Below are positions 25,500-33,815 of a stretch of DNA of 37,233 nucleotides, piece after piece (position 1 is the first letter of the stretch; every line of letters begins with the position of its first letter). This stretch comes from DATAMF01 sp964472565 (lineage in GTDB: Bacteria; Chloroflexota; Anaerolineae; Aggregatilineales; Aggregatilineaceae). The stretch lies in the NCBI GenBank assembly GCA_964472565.1, contig CAYYNB010000046.1:1-37233 (forward strand), written 5' to 3'. Below the pieces are notes generated by a model. The model was not told the DNA's origin. It searched no databases and saw only the letters and a program-made list of their open reading frames with translations. The position numbers and the translations under genes are program-made.

Positions 25500-26201
25500 A
25501 TGAATGGAAACCAGCGCATTGTGCTGCGCGCTACGAATTTGACGAAGGATTTGCCGCTGGGCGAAGTGGTGGTTCATGCGGTGCGCGGCGTTGATCTGGA
25601 AGTGTACCAGAATGAGATGGTCGGGATTGTGGGACCATCGGGGAGTGGGAAAAGCACGCTGCTGGGTTTGATCGGCGGGCTGGATACGCCCACAGAAGGT
25701 CGCATCGAGATCGACGGCGTAGATATTACGAATATGGGGGAGGGGCAGCTCACCGAAGTTCGCAATGAAAAAATCGGCTTTGTCTTCCAATTCTTCAACC
25801 TGATCCCGACACTCACGGCGCTCGAAAATGTCGCGCTGCCGATCCAGTTTGCCAATAAGCCCAAATTTGAGCCGGAAAAACGGGCACGCCAATTGTTAGA
25901 ACTGCTGGGATTGGGGGATCGGATGCGCCACCGTCCGATGGAACTGTCGGGTGGGCAGCAGCAGCGGGTGGCGATTGCGCGGGCCTTAGCGAATAATCCG
26001 CCGCTTTTGCTGGCGGATGAACCAACCGGGAACCTGGATTCTGAGTCGTCGGAAATGGTGTTGCAGGCGCTGCGCGATGTCTGGCGTGAAACAGGTACAA
26101 CCGTCATTCTTGTGACGCACGATCCGGAACTGGCCGGGAAAATGGGACGGGTGCTGCATCTGGTGGATGGGCGAATTGTGCGTGAGGTGCAGGCCCAATG
26201 A
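25500..26201 (+). CDS. LolD/MacB-type ABC transporter ATPase
   Basis: 233 residues, the usual LolD size. Walker A is GPSGSGKS (45-52). The Q-loop is FVFQFFNLIPTLTALENV, typical of the MacB/LolD group. The signature is ELSGGQQQRVAIARAL, Walker B is LLLADEPTGNLD, and the switch His is in LVTHDPEL. It energises the FtsX-type permease encoded next, whose ATG overlaps its stop (ATGA). ATG 25500 has AGGACAGA upstream; an earlier in-frame ATG at 25449 is less likely. Such pairs move lipoproteins, peptides or antibiotics, or control cell-wall hydrolases. Confidence 0.93.
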   Translation: MNGNQRIVLRATNLTKDLPLGEVVVHAVRGVDLEVYQNEMVGIVGPSGSGKSTLLGLIGGLDTPTEGRIEIDGVDITNMGEGQLTEVRNEKIGFVFQFFNLIPTLTALENVALPIQFANKPKFEPEKRARQLLELLGLGDRMRHRPMELSGGQQQRVAIARALANNPPLLLADEPTGNLDSESSEMVLQALRDVWRETGTTVILVTHDPELAGKMGRVLHLVDGRIVREVQAQ

Positions 26202-29200
26202 GCGCCTTCAAAACAACACTGGCCCTGGTGCCTTTTTTTGTGGTGCATTCGGTACGTGACATGTGGCGCAACCGTTCACGGACGCTGTTTGCGCTGGTCT
26301 GTGTGGCGACGGGAGTCGCGGCGGTTGTGGCGCTGCGTTCGCTGGCTTTCATGATCGGGGATGAACTCACCCAGAATCTGGCGGAGATTAACCGGGGCGA
26401 TGTCCGGTTGTATGCCTCGACTGGGGTGCCGGGCGTCGCTCAACTCTCTGAACAAGGTGATGCGATCTTCACGCAAGAAGCAGTTAAGGTGATGCGCGAT
26501 TGGGCATCTGACGAACAAGTTGAGATGACGGTGGCGCGGCTGCCATCGGGATTAGGGTTCGCGGGGGGCACAACGATCCGCCGGATTGAAGCGGGTGAGA
26601 CAAGCGGTACGGATACAACCGCGACCTTGTTTGTCGAGCCGGGGACCTATCCTTACTACAGCCAGCTTGTGCTGGATGATCCACGGGGCAAAGGGCTGGA
26701 AGAGGTGCTGACCGGGGTCGATAAAGCCGGACGCTATCCGATTGTGATCTCCAGTAACATGACTGTCGATTCACGGCTGGGGCTGAAAATCGGCGATGTT
26801 ATCCGGTTAGGGGCGTCTGATACGGAATTTGTCGTGCGGGGGATTGTCTCTTCATCGAGTGAAACCATTCTGACGCTGCCAGCGCTTTTTTTGTTCAAAT
26901 ATCAGTTTGTTTATCTGCCGATGGAGACGCTGCCCGCGATTGACAGCGAGGAACTGCCGAATCAGGTGTTCCTCAAGATACCGCTAGGGCGGGATATCGC
27001 GGCGGTTGAAGCGAGTCTGATCGCTGCACTGAGGGCGCATATTGACACGGATGTAGACCTGGATAAAGAACTGAATCGTGTGTCGGTGCCCGAACTGGAA
27101 AAACAGAATTCGGAAACAGCAGACGTTATTGGGGATATGATTCTGGCGATGGGCTTGTCGTCGCTGCTGATTGGCGGCATCGGAATCATTAATACCATGT
27201 TGGTCGTGGTTAGCCGCCGCACGCTCGAAGTTGCCGTTTTAAAAACATTGGGGTTGAAGGGCTACCGTGTCACGCTGTTGTTTTTGGTCGAAGCGGCGAT
27301 TATGGGTTTGCTGGGTTCTTTGCTGGGGGTGGTGCTGGGCGTTTGGCTTGGTTATGCAGTCAAGAGTGTGGGCGAGGAGACGCTCACCCTGTCGCTTTCA
27401 TGGCGGTTGTACTGGCAAGCCATGTTGGATGGGCTGCTGCTTGGTCTGATAACCACCATCCTGTTTGGATTTTTGCCGACACTGGTCGCGGGGCAGGTGC
27501 GGCCTGCTATTGTTTTGCGCCCGAATGAGGCTCAAATGCCGGCGGCGGGATTGATCCAGACGCTGGTGACGATGCTGATTATGATTATTGTGCTTGGACT
27601 GCTCGTTAATACGATCATCGAAGGGGCGATTTCGATCAGTCCAATTTACATGATTAGTGGGGCGGCGATCCTGATCGGGTTGTTTGGCGGCGTGATTGTC
27701 GCTAATACCCGGCTGCGCGGCCCACTGCCGGGTTATTACCAGTTCCGGCTGGCGCGGCGATATGACAAGCTGGATGCTCGATTGGTGGGATGGGCGGGCG
27801 CGGTTGTTCCCGGCGCAGGGACCCGCGCTGAACGAGGCCGCAAGGCATTAACTATAACCGTGCGCAGCCTGCGCCAGATGCTGCTGCTGTATGGCGCATT
27901 GGCAGTAGGCGCGGCTCTGGCCTCTGGAATTATTCTGATCGTCAGCGAGTTGTGGGTTCCTTTTGGTATGGGGAAATACGAGCCTGCCGGAAATGTGATC
28001 GGGATGCTTCGGGATCAAGACTATGGCTGGGCAGGGGCGTGGCTGGCGGTGTTTGTTGGGATCAGTGGGCTGATCCGCAAATTAGCGCGGCGGTTTGCGG
28101 GATTGATTGCATTGAGTTCGCTCGGCGCGAGTTTGGGCGGCGTATTTGGATATGCTACAGGGAAAATACTCGAAACACTGCTGTCTGGCACAGGGATTTG
28201 GGATTTTCTGAGCGAGATTTCGACAGGGTTTGTGGTGGTCGAGGGGGCATTGGCTCTGCTGGCGGTGGTGTATGTCGGCTACTGGCTGCTGGTCTGGCTC
28301 GTGGGTAAGATGTCGCCCCTACTGATGATGGGGGTTATCAGTCTGACGGTGCTGATCATGTTGGCTGGGACAGCGTTTGCTGTCGCGCGGCTGGGGGATG
28401 CGGCGCTGATAGCCCTGCTGGTGGCCCTGGTTAGCGGGTGGCTGGCGCTGTGGTGGAGCACCAAACGCCGGACGGTTCAGAACATGCCGACGCCAGCATT
28501 CCGGGCGGCTTCACGCAGCACACCGTATGTTTTGTTGGGCGCAGCCGTTGTGACGCTGGTTGCGGTGATCCATATGGGCAATGTTGACCAACTAGCCTGG
28601 TTAGGATTTGTGGTGTTGGGGTTTGTGCTGTGGCGACGGCTGCGGCGCTATCGCGTGGATGGGCGGCTGGTGCTGCGGGAGATGACCGGACGGCGGCAGC
28701 GCGTCGCTTCAACGTTACTCGGACTGAGTGTCGGGATCGCCGGGTTGAGCGTCGTCTCGCTGACGACAAGCGCGGTGAGCAACCTGCTCGAAATCCAGTT
28801 AGGCGAGAACGCTGAGGGGAATCTACTGGTGATGAGCCAGATTCCGGGGCAGGAAAAGGCGGTGGCCGAGGCGCTCAATGAATCGAGCGGCGTTGAGTAT
28901 TTTTCACAGATAATTGCCTATGAATCGGTGCTGTTGGAGATCAATGGTGAAAAAGTCCTGATGCCGCACCAACGTGAAATGGCCGAGCAAGAAAATCCGA
29001 TGGAGAACAGCAATTTTGAGAGCGCTGAACAGGGGACGGCGATTCCCATTGCGGAACGACAAAACCTGGACGATTTGCCGCGTTATCGCATGGTGGCCGG
29101 CAAGCAGCTTGGCCCAGATGATGCCGGAACAAACAAAATCATGGTGCGGCAGTCATTTTTCACTGAGGAATTCGGTATAGGCTACGGTGATACGCTGTTG

Positions 29201-29902
29201 TTCGGATTTGAGAATGGGCCGGGAGATGAGGATGATGTGACTGTGCTGCTGCGGGTGACAGGCGTTATTGCGCGAACCTCGGAACAGACCGGGTTTGGCG
29301 ATCAATTCATCGTGCCGCCGGGCACATTGAGCGGACGACCAGAAGACATCCGGCCACGACCATTCAGTACGGTTACGATTGCCCAAATTGATGAGAGCCA
29401 GCGGCAGTATATGGATGAAGTGATGGCGCGGGTGGCCGATGTTCCCGGCGTGATTCCGGTTGAACTCAGCGCGCTTACCCAATTGATCGAGAGTTTGCTG
29501 GAGCAGCTTAAAGCGATTCCGACGCTGGTCGCATGGCTGGCGCTGGTGGCAGGCACGGCGATTATTGCTAATACCGTTGCACTGGCGACCCAGGAACGGC
29601 GGCGGCAGATCGGTGTGATGAAAGCGATTGGCCTCAAGGGGCGGCGCGTGCTGAGTATGCTGATGATTGAAAATGGGCTGATCGGTTTGATCGCGGGGTT
29701 GATTGGGGCAGTGGTGGGCGTCGGCATTACGGTTGTGATTGTGCTGGCAACCCGTAATCCTGATGAACTGCGCGAGACGATTGAATTTTCGACTGTCGGA
29801 TGGCTGCTGATGATGTCTATTGGCGTAGCGGTGGGCGCGGCGACCTTATCGGCATGGAATGCGGCGGCGGAAAAACCGATGAATGTACTGCGGTACGAAT
29901 AA
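26198..29902 (+). CDS. Giant double-FtsX ABC permease (MacB/LolE-like)
   Basis: 1234 residues, much longer than MacB-type permeases (about 400-650) and longer than the common ~800-residue two-FtsX forms. The N-terminal anchor (about 20-48) is followed by an extracytoplasmic MacB_PCD-like region. FtsX domain 1 has LIGGIGIINTMLVVVSRR near residues 320-345. About seven or more extra hydrophobic helices fill residues 450-810. A second anchor (RQRVASTLLGLSVGIAG), a second periplasmic domain and FtsX domain 2 (NTVALATQERRRQIGVMKA) end the protein. It is translationally coupled to the ATPase. It probably exports or extracts an envelope molecule; the substrate is unknown. It ends at a strong bidirectional terminator. 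Confidence 0.88.
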   Translation: MSAFKTTLALVPFFVVHSVRDMWRNRSRTLFALVCVATGVAAVVALRSLAFMIGDELTQNLAEINRGDVRLYASTGVPGVAQLSEQGDAIFTQEAVKVMRDWASDEQVEMTVARLPSGLGFAGGTTIRRIEAGETSGTDTTATLFVEPGTYPYYSQLVLDDPRGKGLEEVLTGVDKAGRYPIVISSNMTVDSRLGLKIGDVIRLGASDTEFVVRGIVSSSSETILTLPALFLFKYQFVYLPMETLPAIDSEELPNQVFLKIPLGRDIAAVEASLIAALRAHIDTDVDLDKELNRVSVPELEKQNSETADVIGDMILAMGLSSLLIGGIGIINTMLVVVSRRTLEVAVLKTLGLKGYRVTLLFLVEAAIMGLLGSLLGVVLGVWLGYAVKSVGEETLTLSLSWRLYWQAMLDGLLLGLITTILFGFLPTLVAGQVRPAIVLRPNEAQMPAAGLIQTLVTMLIMIIVLGLLVNTIIEGAISISPIYMISGAAILIGLFGGVIVANTRLRGPLPGYYQFRLARRYDKLDARLVGWAGAVVPGAGTRAERGRKALTITVRSLRQMLLLYGALAVGAALASGIILIVSELWVPFGMGKYEPAGNVIGMLRDQDYGWAGAWLAVFVGISGLIRKLARRFAGLIALSSLGASLGGVFGYATGKILETLLSGTGIWDFLSEISTGFVVVEGALALLAVVYVGYWLLVWLVGKMSPLLMMGVISLTVLIMLAGTAFAVARLGDAALIALLVALVSGWLALWWSTKRRTVQNMPTPAFRAASRSTPYVLLGAAVVTLVAVIHMGNVDQLAWLGFVVLGFVLWRRLRRYRVDGRLVLREMTGRRQRVASTLLGLSVGIAGLSVVSLTTSAVSNLLEIQLGENAEGNLLVMSQIPGQEKAVAEALNESSGVEYFSQIIAYESVLLEINGEKVLMPHQREMAEQENPMENSNFESAEQGTAIPIAERQNLDDLPRYRMVAGKQLGPDDAGTNKIMVRQSFFTEEFGIGYGDTLLFGFENGPGDEDDVTVLLRVTGVIARTSEQTGFGDQFIVPPGTLSGRPEDIRPRPFSTVTIAQIDESQRQYMDEVMARVADVPGVIPVELSALTQLIESLLEQLKAIPTLVAWLALVAGTAIIANTVALATQERRRQIGVMKAIGLKGRRVLSMLMIENGLIGLIAGLIGAVVGVGITVVIVLATRNPDELRETIEFSTVGWLLMMSIGVAVGAATLSAWNAAAEKPMNVLRYE

Positions 29903-29916
29903 ACGTGCCGGAAATC

Positions 29917-29950
29917 AAAAACAGCCTGTTTTTCAGAGCAGGCTGTTTTT
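29917..29950. terminator. Bidirectional intrinsic terminator
   Basis: Arms AAAAACAGCCTG and CAGGCTGTTTTT pair over 12 bp with a 10-base loop. The A-run on the left and T-run on the right make it active in both directions, serving the FtsX permease gene and the convergent SH3-protein gene. Confidence 0.85.
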
Positions 29951-29967
29951 TGTTTTGTTATGAGAAA

Positions 29968-31488
29968 TTACTGCACGACAGGGATTAAACTTTCGACGCC
30001 GCGCAGGACGATCTCAGCGTAGGGCATCCAGACATTGCCCGTTGGGGTTTGAAGCTGGCCCCAGGTATAGTCGGCGGTGCGACCAATGATGGTGTATTCA
30101 CCGGGAGCTAACAGCCCGGCTGGATAAGCAAGATCAGGCTGGCTGTAGACCTGCCAGTTGATTGAGACAACTGCAATGGGCAGTTCAATCGATCCAATGG
30201 GCTGTGTGACCTCTGGAACGGCGTTCCAATTGCCCCGGAAGACAATAAACATAATCCGCACCCAGCCGACACCAAAATCACTTTCCACGCGCAGCCAGGG
30301 CAGGGTGGGGTGGCGTCCGGTCACGCTGAGAACGGTGCCGCCGGGGATCGAGCCGAGATCGCTGTATTCCACGCCGGGACCGCTGCGGACGTTGAGGCGG
30401 TGCGTGTTGACAATCGCCACGTTTTGAACCGGGGCGGGTGCCGTATTGACGGGCGGAATGCCTGCCATGTTTGCTTGAAGGGTGATGCCGCTGAAATTGA
30501 TCCAGCCGGTATAGTTGTTAAAAACGACTTGCAGCCACAGGCCATCGTAGGAGCGCCCGATCACGACGCCCTGCGCACCTAAGCGCGCATCCCACATCGG
30601 CGGGCTGGAGTAGGAGGCTTCGTTGTATGCGACTTTGCGATCGGCTTCGATGATGACCGTTCCAAAGGACCCACCCGTAAATGCGGGTCCGCTGAAGGTG
30701 GTGTTGGAGGTTACACGGATGTTGCTGGCTGCACCCGCGAGGCTGATATTGCTCACCGGAATCCAGCCAACGCCCCATTCTCCGGCGACCTGCCACCATG
30801 TGTTATCGGCGTTGCGTCCGCCTGTGGGGAGCGTGTAGCCAGCCGGGATGGTGCCCAGCGAGGTGCCGCCGCCAGGGGCTGACGAAACGCCCGTATTGGC
30901 ATTCACCCGCACCGTAGGACCGTCAAAGGATGGGCCGGGATCGGTTACAACCGCTACCAGGGTGACATCACCGCGGAAGGCGACTTTGGATGATTCGACA
31001 AAGCCGGTTCCCGCGCTGGTTTCAACCTGCCACCAGTTGCCATTGGCGGTGCGGCCACTGACTACGAGCGATGCACCTTGTGGCGCGATGCCAATGACGA
31101 ACGAGTCGGTGTTGGGATTGCGGTAGACAGTAGCCGGGTAGCGGTCAATAAAGATGGTTGCGGTTTCGAGCGTTCCAACTGGCTGATTGACAATTGGTAC
31201 CGCGTCGATGCTGCCACGGAAGATCACGAGTTCGTCGCTGACCCAGCCCACGCCGTAGGACGAATTCACACGCCACCACGTCAGATCGGCATTGCGCCCG
31301 GTCACGACTAATTCGGTTCCACCAGGGACGGAACCGAGACTGGTGGTGTTGGCGGCGGGACCACTGCGAATATTGGCGGCACCGGCGTTGACGATAACGA
31401 CGTTACTACCCTGGGCGGAGACGAGGGACAATCCGGACAGGGTGATAAGAAGAACAAATAAAAGCATAGCACGCATAGTTCGGGCCAT
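29968..31488 (-). CDS. Secreted multi-SH3 (SH3_3-type) protein
   Basis: 506 residues. A signal peptide (MARTMRAMLLFVLLITLSG, cut after VSAQ or nearby) is followed by six SH3-like units of about 65-85 residues. Units 1 and 5 share the complete SH3_3 pattern (NIRSGPAANTTSLGSVPGG and NVRSGPGVEYSDLGSIPGG, each followed by a WxRV and GVGWV core), and units 2 and 6 resemble each other (VYRNPNT and VYSQPDL, then GRTA). This points to duplication of a two-unit block. No catalytic domain is present, so it probably binds cell wall or serves as a scaffold. ATG 31488 has the SD GAGGGGAAG. It follows the ABC ATPase by 74 bases on the same strand. Confidence 0.85.
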   Translation of the reverse strand: MARTMRAMLLFVLLITLSGLSLVSAQGSNVVIVNAGAANIRSGPAANTTSLGSVPGGTELVVTGRNADLTWWRVNSSYGVGWVSDELVIFRGSIDAVPIVNQPVGTLETATIFIDRYPATVYRNPNTDSFVIGIAPQGASLVVSGRTANGNWWQVETSAGTGFVESSKVAFRGDVTLVAVVTDPGPSFDGPTVRVNANTGVSSAPGGGTSLGTIPAGYTLPTGGRNADNTWWQVAGEWGVGWIPVSNISLAGAASNIRVTSNTTFSGPAFTGGSFGTVIIEADRKVAYNEASYSSPPMWDARLGAQGVVIGRSYDGLWLQVVFNNYTGWINFSGITLQANMAGIPPVNTAPAPVQNVAIVNTHRLNVRSGPGVEYSDLGSIPGGTVLSVTGRHPTLPWLRVESDFGVGWVRIMFIVFRGNWNAVPEVTQPIGSIELPIAVVSINWQVYSQPDLAYPAGLLAPGEYTIIGRTADYTWGQLQTPTGNVWMPYAEIVLRGVESLIPVVQ

Positions 31489-31562
31489 GTACTTCCCCTC
31501 CTGAATAAAAACCTGACGCGTCATACTTCCATAAGTATATTCAAAACCTGAAATCCCACACA

Positions 31563-32750
31563 TCAACCAATGCGCGCGCCTGTCTGCTGGTCAAACAGGT
31601 ACACGGATTCAATCGGAAACTGAAGGAAAATCGTTTCTCCGCGTTTGAGCGGGTGTTCAAGTGGTGCGCTCAGGGTACAGGGTTGGCTGTTGATCAGCAG
31701 ATAGGCGATCTGGCGGTGCTGGGGGAGAATCGACTCTACATGATCGATTTTGGCCGGGATACCGTCATTGCTTAATATCATATGTTCGGGGCGAATCCCC
31801 AACAGAACAGCCTGTCCATTTTTAAGGCCGGGGCGGACTTTGTGGACATGGAATCCCTTACCTTCCCAGGTGTCTCCAGCGATATGCCCGCCGAACAGAT
31901 TCATCGGTGAGGGGCCGAAAAACTGGGCGACAAAGGCGTTAACGGGGGTTTCGTAAAGCGCCTGAAATGTGCCGACCTGTTCCAGCTTTCCATCACGCAT
32001 GATCGCGATCCGGTCTGCCAGCGAAATGGCTTCGGTCTGATCGTGCGTGACATAAATCGAGGTGATCTGGTAATGGCGGATCAGCCGCTTGATTTGGACA
32101 CGGGTATCAAGGCGGAGCTTGGCATCAAGATTGGAGAGCGGTTCGTCAAAAAGGAAAATCTTGGGATCGCGGGCCAAACAACGCGCAATGGCAACCCGCT
32201 GCTGTTCACCGCCGGATAGGGTGGGCGGTTTGCGGCTGAGCAAAGACCGAACTTCAACACCCATCACTTCGGAGATGTGGCGAATACGTTCCGGGATTTT
32301 TTCCGGCTGTTTGTGGATGATGTCAAAAAAGCCGATATTCTCGCGCGCGGCCATATGCGGATAGAGGGCATAGTTCTGGAAAACCATGCCAATGCCGCGC
32401 TCACCGGCTGGAATATCCTTGATGGGCACACTGTCGTAGAGCACATCACCGGAGTCGGGCTGCATTAAACCGGCGATGATCTTGAGCAGGGTGGTTTTGC
32501 CACAGCCGGACGGTCCCAAGATGCTCAGGGTTTCGCCGTCGCGGATGATCAGCGACAGATCAGCAACGGCATTGGGGCGGGTGAGCGGCTCAGATGGTGT
32601 GCGCATCTGCTGCATGTAATCGGCATAGGCATTATCTTTGTCGAAGAGGGCGCGCACGCCACCAGTCACAACCTGGGACAAACTGCCCGGTTGGCGGCGG
32701 TCATCTTCGGTGTACTGCTTGGTGATGTGCTGGAGCACTACCGTTGGCAT
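31563..32750 (-). CDS. MalK/UgpC-type ABC transporter ATPase with N-terminal insertion
   Basis: 395 residues. Walker A is GPSGCGKT (79-86), Q-loop GMVFQNYALYPHM, signature LSGGEQQRVAIARCL, Walker B IFLFDEPLSNLDAKL, switch His in YVTHDQTEA. The C-terminal OB domain has LLGIRPEHMILS and ends FDQQTGARIG. Unlike normal MalK proteins, about 44 residues (15-58, rich in Gln, Arg and Tyr) interrupt the first beta strand pair between HITKQYTEDD and NAVADLSLIIRDGE. It starts 4 bases after the GT2 stop, with no strong SD, so translation is probably coupled. No permeases are nearby. It is likely a shared energiser for sugar importers; the insertion may dock a partner. Confidence 0.9.
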   Translation of the reverse strand: MPTVVLQHITKQYTEDDRRQPGSLSQVVTGGVRALFDKDNAYADYMQQMRTPSEPLTRPNAVADLSLIIRDGETLSILGPSGCGKTTLLKIIAGLMQPDSGDVLYDSVPIKDIPAGERGIGMVFQNYALYPHMAARENIGFFDIIHKQPEKIPERIRHISEVMGVEVRSLLSRKPPTLSGGEQQRVAIARCLARDPKIFLFDEPLSNLDAKLRLDTRVQIKRLIRHYQITSIYVTHDQTEAISLADRIAIMRDGKLEQVGTFQALYETPVNAFVAQFFGPSPMNLFGGHIAGDTWEGKGFHVHKVRPGLKNGQAVLLGIRPEHMILSNDGIPAKIDHVESILPQHRQIAYLLINSQPCTLSAPLEHPLKRGETIFLQFPIESVYLFDQQTGARIG

Positions 32751-32754
32751 ACCG

Positions 32755-33660
32755 TCAACCTTTGTCGTTGTAGGCCAGGAACGCGCGGATGGTGTGTAGG
32801 ATGATGCCAGTAAAAAAGGTTTGAATGCCGATTAGTGAGAGCAGGATGCTGATCAGCGCGTAACCCACAGCCAGAGATTGGTAAGTGTTATACAGATAGA
32901 CTACCACTAAACCGAGCGTGATGCCCAGCGCCAGCAGGATTAAGCCGGGCACACCGAAGAAAAAAAGCGGGCGGTGCTGGCTGACCAGCGCGATGATCCC
33001 ATTGACCACTTCCCAGCCGTGTTTAAAGGGGTTGCGCTTGGGGCCTTCTTCGTACACCACGCTGATCGGGACTTCTTCGGCTTCGAGGCGGTGCTGGCGG
33101 ATCAAAAACTGCATTTCGGACTCGATGGAGAACCCACCTTCGGCGCGAAAGCTGATGGATTGAAGCGCCTTTTCGGAAAGCGCGCGAAAGCCACTTTGCG
33201 AGTCAGTGAGAGCGACCCCGGAAGCCACATTGGTGAAGAGAGTCAGCACATGCTGGCCCACCACACGCCAGCGCGGGATTTCACTGTGGACACCTAAAAA
33301 ACGCGATCCCACTACCAGATCGGCCTGTTCGGATTCGATGGGCGCGAGCAAGGCGGGAATTTCGGCGGGATTATGCTGTCCGTCGGCGTCGAGCAGTACG
33401 GCAATATGCGCGCCTATTTCACGGGCGCGGCGGAGTCCGGTGTTGATGGCTTCGGCCTTGCCCTTGTTGGACTCGTGAAGGATGACGGTTGCGCCCGCTT
33501 CGGCGGCTACACGCGCTGTTTCATCGGTTGAGCCGTCGTCCACCACGATGACCTGATCGACATAGTGCCGCGTTTTCAGGACGACGCTGCCCACAAAACG
33601 GTCTTCGTTATAAGCGGCGATGATAGCGACAATGGGATGAGTCGGGTTTGGTGTTGTCAT
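32755..33660 (-). CDS. GT2 glycosyltransferase with C-terminal membrane helices (DPM/GtrB-like)
   Basis: 301 residues. IVAIIAAYNEDRFV and VIVVDDGSTDET are the GT-A nucleotide-sugar-binding start, and LLDADGQHN (DAD at 91-93) is the metal-binding DXD-type motif. VVGSRF and SGFRALSEKAL are typical for polyprenyl-phosphate mannosyl/glucosyl synthases. Two C-terminal hydrophobic helices (about residues 235-300) anchor it. It would transfer a sugar to a lipid carrier, which could feed a GT39-type enzyme such as the one at 15240. I chose ATG 33660 because the predicted promoter lies just upstream. It leads a minus-strand run with the ABC ATPase and the SH3 protein. Confidence 0.9.
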   Translation of the reverse strand: MTTPNPTHPIVAIIAAYNEDRFVGSVVLKTRHYVDQVIVVDDGSTDETARVAAEAGATVILHESNKGKAEAINTGLRRAREIGAHIAVLLDADGQHNPAEIPALLAPIESEQADLVVGSRFLGVHSEIPRWRVVGQHVLTLFTNVASGVALTDSQSGFRALSEKALQSISFRAEGGFSIESEMQFLIRQHRLEAEEVPISVVYEEGPKRNPFKHGWEVVNGIIALVSQHRPLFFFGVPGLILLALGITLGLVVVYLYNTYQSLAVGYALISILLSLIGIQTFFTGIILHTIRAFLAYNDKG

Positions 33661-33693
33661 GTGTATTTGAGAGTACGCTGCGAAACAGCACGC

Positions 33694-33722
33694 ATTGTAA
33701 CACGTTCTCGCGATCATGAAAG
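33694..33722 (-). promoter_or_regulatory. Weak promoter candidate of the GT2 gene
   Basis: Minus-strand TACAAT (33699-33694) with CTTTCA (33722-33717) at 17-base spacing. The -10 is good and the -35 poor. The predicted leader is about 27 bases without a clear SD. Confidence 0.4.
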
Positions 33723-33764
33723 GATAATGTGAGCAGGTCGTGGGGCGGACGTAGGGTAGGTGGG

Positions 33765-33793
33765 TTCACAGGGGGATGGAGATTTGTTATACT
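33765..33793 (+). promoter_or_regulatory. Promoter of the LCP-family gene
   Basis: TTCACA (33765-33770) and TATACT (33788-33793), spacer 17, followed by the SD AGGAGG (33804-33809) and ATG 33816. Confidence 0.7.
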
Positions 33794-33815
33794 CTTGTGA
33801 CTCTAGGAGGTTCTT

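Noticed and set aside
25326..25892. N-terminal extension of the L,D-transpeptidase frame
   Set aside because: It is antisense to the LolD-type ATPase gene, and the signal peptide, SD and promoter all place the start at 25325.
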